The translations under genes and the position numbers were made by a program. A DNA stretch of 7,570 nt from Clostridia bacterium (lineage in GTDB: Bacteria; Bacillota; Clostridia; Christensenellales; UBA1242): assembly GCA_023228225.1 (NCBI GenBank), contig JALOBO010000065.1:1-7570 (forward strand), given 5' to 3'. Each line of letters opens with the position of its first letter. Position 1 is the stretch's first letter. The notes beneath the pieces were generated by a model. That model made no database searches. It was not told the origin of the DNA and saw nothing but the letters and a program-made list of their open reading frames with translations. Shown in pieces: positions 1 to 5,685 of this stretch.

Positions 1-873
1 CAAACACTCTTTTAATGTGCTTTTTGTAAATGCAAACTCAGGTGCTAATACACTTGAATATTTTGTCGCTTGTTCGCTATTAAAAGTAAATCTTAGCGTG
101 CTTCCTACTCGCTCGGTTTTCATTATTGCTAAAAGTTTATTTACTACATCTGTGATTGTATAATATTGTGGTGGCTCTTCCTGTGAAATAGAATAAACAG
201 AATATGATACTGCCCCAGAATATGCAGTAAACCCAACAGTGACATTCAAAGTATAAGAAATAACATAATTAGCCGAAGTAGTTGTAAAACTTGTTCTTGC
301 CCCAGTAGGAACAAATGTACCATTATCTGCTTGATTATAAATCTCAATACCATCTTTTGTAACAATAGTTGTAGCAGAATATGTTATTTGTAATCCATCA
401 GGTATATCAAAAATAGAGCCTGGATAATAAATAATCAAACTTCTACCATTTGCGATAGGATTTATATAATTTTTTATTATTTCTAAATTCCCAGAATTTG
501 TGTAAAAGACATTACTTGCTCCTGCCAAATAATCGTGTGCCAATACATTTGTAACCGTATTCGTGTCAACAATTTTCTTTTCAAGTAATTTTGTTTCTTC
601 AATTAAAATCAATTCGTGGTCGTATAACCCCGTTCCTATTATTTCAGTTAGCGTGTCTTTTGCCACTATAAAATTATATGTTATTGTTGTTGTGCCATCG
701 TTTTTTGTTATCTCTACCAACGAAAACATATTAAACCTTTCCGCCTTATTAATCATTTTTAGATTAAGAACCGCATTGTCCAAACTTTCATCTAAAACAA
801 ATTGTTCCTTAAATGGTAATGGCACTGCATATGTATAATCTATTCCACCAATAACAATTCCATATCTTATCAT
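1..873 (-). CDS. Tail hub / Tal-like protein, N-terminal part (3' end outside window)
   Basis: The frame starts at ATG 873, overlapping the previous stop as ATGA, with AAGGGGGG as ribosome-binding site. It has no stop before the left edge, leaving 291 visible residues. Residues 1-100 resemble the first domain of tail-hub/Tal proteins of siphophages: DESLDNAVLNLKMINKAERFNMFSLVEI, a D-rich strand region, then LYDHELILIEETKLLEK (83-99), the typical Y.H.L.LIE.TK.LE signature. Residues about 124-232 form a Thr/Tyr-rich beta segment with strands such as LIIYYPGSIFDIPDG and YVISYTLNVTVGF. The hub pattern then resumes at YYTITDVVNKLLAIMKTERVGSTLRFTF (237-264) and PEFAFTKSTLKECL (278-291). Hub proteins close the tube at the distal end and often carry receptor-binding or peptidoglycan-cutting domains further downstream, which are not visible here. 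Confidence 0.65.
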   Translation of the reverse strand, partial: MIRYGIVIGGIDYTYAVPLPFKEQFVLDESLDNAVLNLKMINKAERFNMFSLVEITKNDGTTTITYNFIVAKDTLTEIIGTGLYDHELILIEETKLLEKKIVDTNTVTNVLAHDYLAGASNVFYTNSGNLEIIKNYINPIANGRSLIIYYPGSIFDIPDGLQITYSATTIVTKDGIEIYNQADNGTFVPTGARTSFTTTSANYVISYTLNVTVGFTAYSGAVSYSVYSISQEEPPQYYTITDVVNKLLAIMKTERVGSTLRFTFNSEQATKYSSVLAPEFAFTKSTLKECL

Positions 874-1358
874 TGTGCCCCCCTTGATTTGTTAAATTGT
901 ATACCAGCACGGCCCCTTAAAACTTGTAAGGTTTCATTTTCAATTATTCGTTGATTATTTATTTTGTTCATATTTGATACAAAATCCATAGCAATGCTCC
1001 CAGCAGAAAGAACCGCACCAGCAACCAAACCAAATTTTGCACCCAATCCCAACGCACTTGCTATTGTTGCTCCACCTATTAAATTTGCTCCAATATCGAC
1101 TGCTTTATTTGCAACATCAAGTCCAATTTGTATTCGTTGTGAAAGTTCCGTGTTTGCATATTGCGTTTGCACATTATCCATCATTATGCTCTGTGCCTTT
1201 TTTACAAAAGGGTCAATTATTGTATAAGCAGTAAAAATACCAGCACCAACCTTTTGCTTGCTTGTGCTAGTTTCTTCTTTACTTTCTCCACCACTTGCAA
1301 TAGGTCCGCCGTCCATATCTCCTATTTCTATAATAAGTTTATATGTGTTTTTACTCAC
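870..1358 (-). CDS. Small Gly-rich hydrophobic protein, candidate mini tape measure
   Basis: This is a 162-residue protein of no family I can name. It lies between the tail-tube-like gene and the tail-hub gene, where phages normally encode tail chaperones and a long tape measure. The N-terminal 36 residues are polar and Gly/Ser/Glu-rich. Residues 40-86 look helical. Residues 87-127 (DIGANLIGGATIASALGLG...AGSIAMDFV) are hydrophobic with many small residues, like the membrane-active segments of tape measures or ejection proteins. The C-terminus (NQRIIENETLQVLRGRAGIQFNKSRG) is basic. It starts at GTG, supported by GAGGTG 4 bases ahead, and overlaps the tail gene by 8 bases. It ends in an ATGA overlap with the hub gene. 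It may instead be a membrane or ejection protein; the function is inferred from position only. Confidence 0.6.
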   Translation of the reverse strand: MSKNTYKLIIEIGDMDGGPIASGGESKEETSTSKQKVGAGIFTAYTIIDPFVKKAQSIMMDNVQTQYANTELSQRIQIGLDVANKAVDIGANLIGGATIASALGLGAKFGLVAGAVLSAGSIAMDFVSNMNKINNQRIIENETLQVLRGRAGIQFNKSRGAQ

Positions 1359-2430
1359 TTTCCACCTCTTCAGGTTCTTGCACTTCTGCTATTTCGTATT
1401 TTACAATCGTGTAAGTACCCGCATTTGTATATGTATGAGTTTTTGACTCTTCCAATAGTGTGGTATTAACTTCGCTTGTGCCATCTCCCCAAAAAACTAT
1501 TCCGTTAGGCAGTAATGAAATCGTTTTACTTCCACCAGCAGTAATCTCTTCGGTAGTTTTAGTCCAATTATCTCCATAAGTTAATAAATCGGGTCGACCC
1601 TCTGCCAACTTAATAGACATACCTATATTTTTTCCAATATTAAGACTTTCGGTATTATCTCCAAAAACCATTATATAATTTTTTGTTATTCCACCCCTTT
1701 TATATTGCACTAATTGTGCTTGATTATTCCCACCTATTAAAATATCTTGCTCCATAATTAAACCTTGTTGTGTGTTTAATAATGGCAAATTTAACCCAAT
1801 AGAAATACCATTTGTAAGCACTAATTGCTTTGTTGTATTATCAGTACTAAATATATTTGTATCGGCAGTTCTTATTCTAGTAATAGAGCAAGTTTCAAAA
1901 TATAAATTTTCAGTATTTAACAAAATTTCAACTGCATTTGAATTTATACCACTTTCAACCATTATATATGACAAATCCAAATACATTGGCAACGCGTTTC
2001 CTAATGGACTTAACTGACTTGCCACTCCAACACTAACACCGCTAAATGACGGCGTTATTTCAAAAATAACATCATCTTCATCAGTGTATGAAAAAGGAAC
2101 ACCATTATTGTTTGCCATATATTTTTGTAAAACCGCTCTTATTTCAGTTACTTCAATAAAATTTCCATCATCATCTTTGTTTAGCATATCCGCGTCAAGT
2201 ACAAAAGTTACTCTTGTCGACCAAGTTAATACTTGCAAATTTTTAATAGGCAAAATGCTAGGGCTTAAAACTTCCAAAATTCCATTAACATATTTTGTAA
2301 TGTCGTTGCTGTTATCTGCTTTGTAATAATTTTGGAATTCCCCCATATCAGCAAAAACCTTAAACACATTGCTTCCAAGTGCGTTTAACCCGTCTTGTAT
2401 TATAGTCGCTAAATTTTTTAATTCTATCAC
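1351..2430 (-). CDS. Tail-tube-like protein with C-terminal PKD-like domain
   Basis: This 359-residue protein starts at GTG, overlaps the preceding stop by 3 bases (GTGA), and has a very strong ribosome-binding site. The first 290 residues look like beta-sandwich material. The segments VTFVLDADMLNK and IRAVLQKYMANNNG are followed by a second half (180-278) ending NYIMVFGDNTESLNIGKNIGMSIKLAEG. Position right after the neck genes suggests the major tail (tube) protein or an equivalent tail component; I do not recognise the family firmly. Residues 300-347 form a compact PKD-like unit with WGDGT (314-318) and HTYTNAGTYTI (332-342), the hallmark beginning and end of PKD domains, but shorter than the usual 80 residues. 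The last residues (AEVQEPEEVESE) are an acidic tail that shares 22 identical bases with the scaffold gene. The stop overlaps the next gene by 8 bases. Confidence 0.6.
   Translation of the reverse strand: MIELKNLATIIQDGLNALGSNVFKVFADMGEFQNYYKADNSNDITKYVNGILEVLSPSILPIKNLQVLTWSTRVTFVLDADMLNKDDDGNFIEVTEIRAVLQKYMANNNGVPFSYTDEDDVIFEITPSFSGVSVGVASQLSPLGNALPMYLDLSYIMVESGINSNAVEILLNTENLYFETCSITRIRTADTNIFSTDNTTKQLVLTNGISIGLNLPLLNTQQGLIMEQDILIGGNNQAQLVQYKRGGITKNYIMVFGDNTESLNIGKNIGMSIKLAEGRPDLLTYGDNWTKTTEEITAGGSKTISLLPNGIVFWGDGTSEVNTTLLEESKTHTYTNAGTYTIVKYEIAEVQEPEEVESE
1363..1368 (-). promoter_or_regulatory. Ribosome-binding site setting the GTG start at 1358
   Basis: GAGGTG on the minus strand lies 4 bases before GTG 1358, inside the last codons of the tail protein. 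No ATG occurs near the start of this frame, and the first internal Met is residue 14 or 15. The GTG is therefore chosen. Confidence 0.55.
1369..1390 (-). repeat. 22-bp direct repeat, copy 1 (tail protein C-terminus)
   Basis: This is identical over 22 bases to 5401-5422 and in the same reading frame. It encodes AEVQEPE (residues 348-354 of the tail protein) with the same codon for every residue. Both flanking bases differ, so the match ends sharply. Confidence 0.9.
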
Positions 2431-2756
2431 TTTAATACTCCTCCTAATCTTTTTGCTATAAAGGCAATTACCATTTCTATTGCATTATTCCACCAACCTT
2501 GATTGGGATTTTTCTTGCCATTCCATTTAGGGCTTAACCATACTTCATTTGTAAAAGGCATATAAGGTGCTAATCCACTAATTCTTTTTTTTACCATACC
2601 AACTTCGCCAACATCAACATATATTTCAAATGTATTGTTGCTAATCCACTTATATTTTATAGCATTGTATGCCAAGTTTCCCGTGCGTTTTGGAGCAACT
2701 CTTCGTAATTGGTCAACCGCTTCTAAAAACACCCGTTCAAAATGCCTTTTATCCAT
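2427..2756 (-). CDS. Tail-completion / HK97 gp10-like neck protein
   Basis: This 109-residue protein carries the features of the HK97 gp10-like tail-completion family. There is an N-terminal helix ending in APKRTGNLAYNAIKY (residues 21-35), where the (S/A)P.(R/K)TG.L motif is typical. A strand pair follows, then GLAPYMPFTNEVW (61-73), and PNQGWWNNAIEMVIAFIAKRL (84-104) supplies the C-terminal helix. Such proteins sit at the neck-tail interface and determine head-to-tail joining. ATG 2756 is kept although no AGGAGG precedes it, because it overlaps the previous stop as TAATG. The C-terminal codons contain the AGGAGGAG that serves the next gene, which starts with an overlapping GTGA. Confidence 0.75.
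   Translation of the reverse strand: MDKRHFERVFLEAVDQLRRVAPKRTGNLAYNAIKYKWISNNTFEIYVDVGEVGMVKKRISGLAPYMPFTNEVWLSPKWNGKKNPNQGWWNNAIEMVIAFIAKRLGGVLK
2438..2445 (-). promoter_or_regulatory. Strong ribosome-binding site setting the GTG start at 2430
   Basis: AGGAGGAG on the minus strand lies 7 bases before GTG 2430, inside the last codons of the tail-completion gene. It is the best ribosome-binding site in the window and justifies the non-ATG start of the tail protein. Confidence 0.75.
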
Positions 2757-3118
2757 TATTTTAACCCCATTACATTATCAACTTCAACTAAACTTAAAAC
2801 CCATTCTGTATTCAAATTTTTATTAAACCAATAAAGCGTTTGTGGATTGACTTCTTGTTGCATTTTTGTCACATCTGCTATTTGATATCTGCTCCCGTCT
2901 TTTGCAACTATAAATTTATTTACCGCATAATCTAAATTCCAATTTGTTTTAATCGTATATCTTCCTTGTGTTGCTATTAAATTGTTTATTATTTGCCCGT
3001 ATTCTCTGCGTTTTTCGGTCAATTCTTCATAACGGAAAAATTCGCCTTGTGTGTCCGTTTTTTTACTATAAAGCGTGCCAAATAAGTACTGTGAACCTTG
3101 TTGTGTTAATCCAATCAT
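2756..3118 (-). CDS. Head-closure / head-tail adaptor protein
   Basis: This 120-residue protein is rich in beta-strands after residue 45: YTIKTNWNLDYAVNKFIVAKDG, then RYQIADVTKMQQEV, then WVLSLVEVDN. The pattern of short beta-barrel strands, with 'the field must be known' segments such as DGSRYQIADV, is typical of small head-closure proteins (Hc1/SPP1 gp16-like). These sit under the connector and stop DNA leakage. It is the second gene of the neck block, in the canonical place. The start ATG follows AAAGGGGGT, an all-G variant of the ribosome-binding site. Its stop TAA shares one base with the ATG of the next gene (TAATG), indicating stop-start coupling. The call rests on order, size and strand pattern. 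Confidence 0.65.
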   Translation of the reverse strand: MIGLTQQGSQYLFGTLYSKKTDTQGEFFRYEELTEKRREYGQIINNLIATQGRYTIKTNWNLDYAVNKFIVAKDGSRYQIADVTKMQQEVNPQTLYWFNKNLNTEWVLSLVEVDNVMGLK

Positions 3119-3129
3119 TTCAACCCCCT

Positions 3130-3627
3130 TTATTCTTGCCTATTTGCCCATTCTACCCATTCAAATGTATAACTGCCTTGATAAAGTAATGACAGTCTTG
3201 TTTCTTTTAATGGCTTTGCTAAAATTTGTTCCGCCATCGGTGCAAGTATTCTATCGTTTACATTTGCGGTTTTTGTGCCTTTTCTAAAATCTACACCACT
3301 ATAAACTGACAAATCGCCATTAAATATAAAATATTCAACTTGCTCTTTCATTGCGTCTTTTATTATCTTTCTTGCACTTGGTGCATATTTTATAAGTTTT
3401 TCTTGTATTTCGTTGTAAATAGACCTCAAATAAACTTGATTATAAACAATCATACTTATTCGATTAAGAAATCTATTAGCATTTATGCCCCTAGACGCAC
3501 TCCCCATTGGTTCCAAAATAGTATTTAAATCAATATTCAACTCATCAAAAACGCATTTCGCAGTCAAAATATACCTTTGCTCGTCTTCATCAAATACCAT
3601 TGTTTCATCATTGTATGGATATGTCAT
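3130..3627 (-). CDS. Head-tail connector protein
   Basis: This 165-residue, largely helical protein is the first gene after the major capsid gene, where the first neck (connector/adaptor) protein that binds the portal underside is usually encoded. The N-terminus (PYNDETMVFDEDEQRYILT) leads into helices including RGINANRFLNRISMIVYNQVYLRSIYNEIQEKL and RKIIKDAMKEQVEYFI. The C-terminus is aromatic (YTFEWVEWANRQE). The pattern of paired N-terminal helices with a later AMKEQVEY helix resembles gp6-type/SPP1 gp15-type connectors, but I cannot confirm the family by eye. The start ATG has AGAGGAG about 8 bases ahead. The stop TAA is 11 bases before the next start. Confidence 0.65.
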   Translation of the reverse strand: MTYPYNDETMVFDEDEQRYILTAKCVFDELNIDLNTILEPMGSASRGINANRFLNRISMIVYNQVYLRSIYNEIQEKLIKYAPSARKIIKDAMKEQVEYFIFNGDLSVYSGVDFRKGTKTANVNDRILAPMAEQILAKPLKETRLSLLYQGSYTFEWVEWANRQE

Positions 3628-3641
3628 TTTTAACTCCTCTT

Positions 3642-3683
3642 GGAATTTACCGATTTGAACGGCACTTGCCTTTACAAAATTCC
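3642..3683 (-). other. Structured leader with tRNA T-arm look-alike before the connector gene
   Basis: On the minus strand GGAATTT (3683-3677) can pair with AAATTCC (3648-3642). The stem encloses TGCCGTTCAAATCGGTA (3664-3648), which folds as a 5-bp stem with one G-U pair and the 7-base loop TTCAAAT. The G-TTCAAAT-C core matches the tRNA T-loop consensus. Base 3648 can be used by only one of the two stems. Only 12 bases separate the outer 5' arm from the T-arm, so there is no room for D and anticodon arms. The element ends about 3 bases before the AGAGGAG of the next gene, so it could affect its translation (inference). Confidence 0.4.
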
Positions 3684-3690
3684 CATATAA

Positions 3691-3711
3691 GAAGTAGAAA
3701 AATTCTACTTC
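3691..3711 (-). terminator. Hairpin just after the capsid gene (weak terminator or mRNA 3' stabiliser)
   Basis: A perfect 9-bp inverted repeat with a 3-base loop (minus-strand arms GAAGTAGAA and TTCTACTTC, loop TTT) begins 8 bases after the capsid stop codon. Only 3 of the 9 pairs are G-C, and the following bases TTATATGGG are only a weak T-run. A leaky terminator, or a stop for 3' exonucleases that protects the capsid message, therefore fits better than a full terminator. It lies in the largest intergenic gap. Confidence 0.5.
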
Positions 3712-3719
3712 CTAATTAT

Positions 3720-5060
3720 TTATGATGTCGCGTAAGTTATAACTACCTTGTTTCTTCCTTTTGTACCATCTTCCGCTTCAACTACTACATATGCTGTTGT
3801 TGTGCCAGTTGTATAAGTAATTGTCCCTTCGCCTGATATAATTCGAGCATCGCCAGTGTCAGTAACTGTTCCTTCAATTGCACCTTGTGTTGCAGTTGTT
3901 GTAACTGATACAGTCCATTGTGTTTCAGCTGTAACCCAAGACGCAGTAACTCCACCTACTGTCAACGCACTTAATGAAGTGTCGTTTGAATAAGCAGTTC
4001 TACTTGCTGGACCTGTCAATGTTAATGTTCCACTATCTGCTGGATTTGTATATCCTGTTTCACACAAGAACACATTTCCTTTCGCATATAATGACTTAAA
4101 TCCCATACGGAAGTTTGGTTGTACCCTCACTCCTGGACCATCTGGGCTATCAATAACTTTTATTTGGTCTTCTTGTGCTATTGCACGAACATTTGCATAT
4201 CCGCTTGAAATGTATCCATAAACATCGTATAACGCCCATACTGGAACGCCCGCATATTTCGCTGCCAATTTCCAAATCAATGTGTTTGCTTTGTAAACTG
4301 GATGTCCCATAAAGTCGCCTACATAACCTTTACGAATATCTTGTTTTTCGCCTGGACTAATTCCGCCCATTGCCAACATTTCATACGCGTGGTTTGCTCC
4401 GCCAAGTGTAAATATTCCCTTGTTTAACAAATATGGAATAATTGACACTTGTAACACAAAACATCTGTCTTCGTCTGGGAAGTATGCCAATCCATTGTCA
4501 ACATCTCCGTTGTCAAGTTCTGCGTTCATCCCCATAAGTGCATATCTCCAATCGTCGCCTGTTGCTGACGCCTTTGTAATGTACTTAAATTCAGTTGTTC
4601 CCGCTGTTACTGCATTTGCAGTCGCAACAAATTTACCTGCAATAGTCATAGCATTTAGGTTATTATTGATATCCATTTTCAAGTTTTTCATAACATTGCC
4701 CAAAAAGTCTATTGGCAACATATCGGTTGTAACTTGTGGAATATCAATATTTTGGTTAATAACCGTAATAACATCAACCCCTAACCCGTTTGTGTTTGCT
4801 TGTATTGCTGTTCTGCCATCAAAGTTTTCGCCATATAGAGTTGCCCCTAATTCGCGTGCTTCTTGGTTGAACGGCATAAATTGTGTAATTCTAATTTGTG
4901 CCCCTGACACATCACTAGAAAATCTTTGTGTAACACCTTGACCGTCTGTTTCAAGGACATCTTGTGCTACACCTCTTAAAATTTCGTTTGCCAAAATTCG
5001 TCTAGCAATATTGCTATTGATTGTTGGTTTCGAAAAATCGCTTAAATATTGTTCTGCCAT
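3720..5060 (-). CDS. Major capsid protein with C-terminal Ig/cadherin-like domain
   Basis: This 446-residue protein is the shell subunit. Residues 1 to about 340 look like an HK97-fold capsid protein without an N-terminal propeptide. The opening AEQYLSDFSKPTINSNIARRI suits a short N-arm, and residues 245-258 (GYVGDFMGHPVYKA) match the beta-rich segment common in P22/HK97-type capsid proteins. After a short linker (NPADSG, 339-344), residues 344-446 form a Thr/Val-rich beta domain. It has the features SLSALTVGG, a single Trp and Tyr-rich strands, DTGDARIISGEGT, and AEDGTKGRNKVVITY. This pattern resembles the cadherin-like beta-sandwich/Ig-like domains that decorate many phage capsids and may bind host-surface or mucus glycans (inference). 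The fusion is in frame and needs no frameshift. The start has a strong ribosome-binding site. The neighbours are the scaffold upstream and the neck genes downstream, after a structured gap. Confidence 0.88.
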   Translation of the reverse strand: MAEQYLSDFSKPTINSNIARRILANEILRGVAQDVLETDGQGVTQRFSSDVSGAQIRITQFMPFNQEARELGATLYGENFDGRTAIQANTNGLGVDVITVINQNIDIPQVTTDMLPIDFLGNVMKNLKMDINNNLNAMTIAGKFVATANAVTAGTTEFKYITKASATGDDWRYALMGMNAELDNGDVDNGLAYFPDEDRCFVLQVSIIPYLLNKGIFTLGGANHAYEMLAMGGISPGEKQDIRKGYVGDFMGHPVYKANTLIWKLAAKYAGVPVWALYDVYGYISSGYANVRAIAQEDQIKVIDSPDGPGVRVQPNFRMGFKSLYAKGNVFLCETGYTNPADSGTLTLTGPASRTAYSNDTSLSALTVGGVTASWVTAETQWTVSVTTTATQGAIEGTVTDTGDARIISGEGTITYTTGTTTAYVVVEAEDGTKGRNKVVITYATS

Positions 5061-5068
5061 TTTTTAAT

Positions 5069-5081
5069 TCTCCTTTTTATC
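5069..5081 (-). promoter_or_regulatory. Ribosome-binding site of the major capsid gene
   Basis: GATAAAAAGGAGA on the minus strand contains the scaffold stop codon TAA and the AAGGAG that serves ATG 5060, 9 bases downstream. It is identical over 13 bases to the site at 5623-5635. The two successive genes therefore share one translation-start cassette. Confidence 0.7.
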
Positions 5082-5655
5082 TGGCTCTTCCGCCTAGTTT
5101 TTTAATGATTTCTTCGTTTCGGTTGTCCGTTTCAAGGTTGTCAGTTTCAGATTTTCCAAAACCACTAACCCCAAAATCTTTTGGTTTGCTGTCTTCCTTT
5201 TCTGCTAGAATGGTTTCAAGTTTTTCTTCTAATGCCTTTAATCTTGCTTCCATTCCATTTTGCAAGTCTTCCGCCTTTTCAATATTCTCGGTTTCTTCTT
5301 CTGTGCTTTCTTCAATGCTAGTTTCTTCTACGGGTGTACTTTCCGCGGTTTCTTCTTGCATTTCGCTTTCTTCTTCAAGTGGTTCTTTAATTTCTTCACT
5401 TTCAGGTTCTTGCACTTCTGCTTCTTCCGATTTTTCTTCTGGCTGAGAACTTGTTTCGTTTTCGACTTCTTGTTCAGGTTTTTCATCAGTTTCTGCGTTG
5501 TTTTCAGTTTCGCCCGAAACAACACTTTCCTTGAATTTTTCTTTGTCCTCATCAGACAATGAATTAAAACTTTGCAAGAGTTTATCTAATAACGATTTTT
5601 TGTCAAATAGTCCCATTTTATTTCTCCTTTTTATCAGATTTTGTTTTTGGCTCAT
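5077..5655 (-). CDS. Capsid scaffold protein (acidic, coiled-coil)
   Basis: From the first ATG the protein has 192 residues. It is placed between minor capsid and major capsid genes, the standard scaffold position. Residues 45-125 are an extremely Glu-rich, low-complexity, probably disordered segment. Residues about 123-153 (NIEKAEDLQ...LEEKLETILAEKE) look like a coiled coil. The last residues (KKLGGRAR) are basic, as expected for a scaffold tail that docks on the capsid shell. Two starts are well served. ATG 5655 has GAGGAG 5 bases ahead. ATG 5616 (Met14, then GLFDKKSLLDK) has AAGGAG 7 bases ahead and may be the main start. The longer form adds a strongly basic 13-residue leader. No sequence family is recognised, so the role is inferred from position, charge and coiled coil. 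The stop TAA lies 16 bases before the capsid start. Confidence 0.78.
   Translation of the reverse strand: MSQKQNLIKRRNKMGLFDKKSLLDKLLQSFNSLSDEDKEKFKESVVSGETENNAETDEKPEQEVENETSSQPEEKSEEAEVQEPESEEIKEPLEEESEMQEETAESTPVEETSIEESTEEETENIEKAEDLQNGMEARLKALEEKLETILAEKEDSKPKDFGVSGFGKSETDNLETDNRNEEIIKKLGGRAR
5401..5422 (-). repeat. 22-bp direct repeat, copy 2 (scaffold acidic region)
   Basis: This is identical to 1369-1390. Here it encodes AEVQEPE at residues 79-85 of the scaffold, counted from the upstream start, within its Glu-rich segment. The setting suits a shuffled or copied acidic segment. Confidence 0.9.
5623..5635 (-). promoter_or_regulatory. Ribosome-binding site for the internal scaffold start (Met14)
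   Basis: The 13 bases GATAAAAAGGAGA on the minus strand place AAGGAG 7 bases before ATG 5616. The identical 13 bases occur at 5069-5081 in front of the major capsid gene. This supports initiation at Met14 of the scaffold frame, in addition to or instead of the upstream ATG at 5655. Confidence 0.6.
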
Positions 5656-5685
5656 AACTACTCCTCGTAATCCCCACCAAATTTT

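Noticed and set aside
1480..1520. Programmed -1 frameshift at a T-run followed by GGGG near the end of the tail gene
   Set aside because: The T-run is not aligned to the zero frame as X XXY YYZ, and the zero frame already reads through a meaningful PKD-like domain to a normal stop.
3642..3719. Complete tRNA gene in the gap after the capsid gene
   Set aside because: Only a T-arm and an acceptor-like stem are present. The 12 bases between them cannot form D and anticodon arms, and the nearby 9-bp hairpin does not fit either arm.
4420..4941. Long open frame on the plus strand (173 codons)
   Set aside because: It lies fully antisense to the major capsid gene, has no ribosome-binding site worth noting and a composition set by the capsid codons. 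The minus-strand protein is clearly real.
5021..5446. Ser-rich open frame on the plus strand (141 codons)
   Set aside because: The Ser/Phe-rich composition is the mirror of the Glu/Lys-rich scaffold on the minus strand. It crosses the scaffold and capsid starts and has no independent signal.
5328..5552. Lys-rich minus-strand open frame inside the scaffold gene
   Set aside because: It is a shifted reading of the GAA-rich scaffold codons (poly-Glu becomes poly-Lys), without its own start signal.
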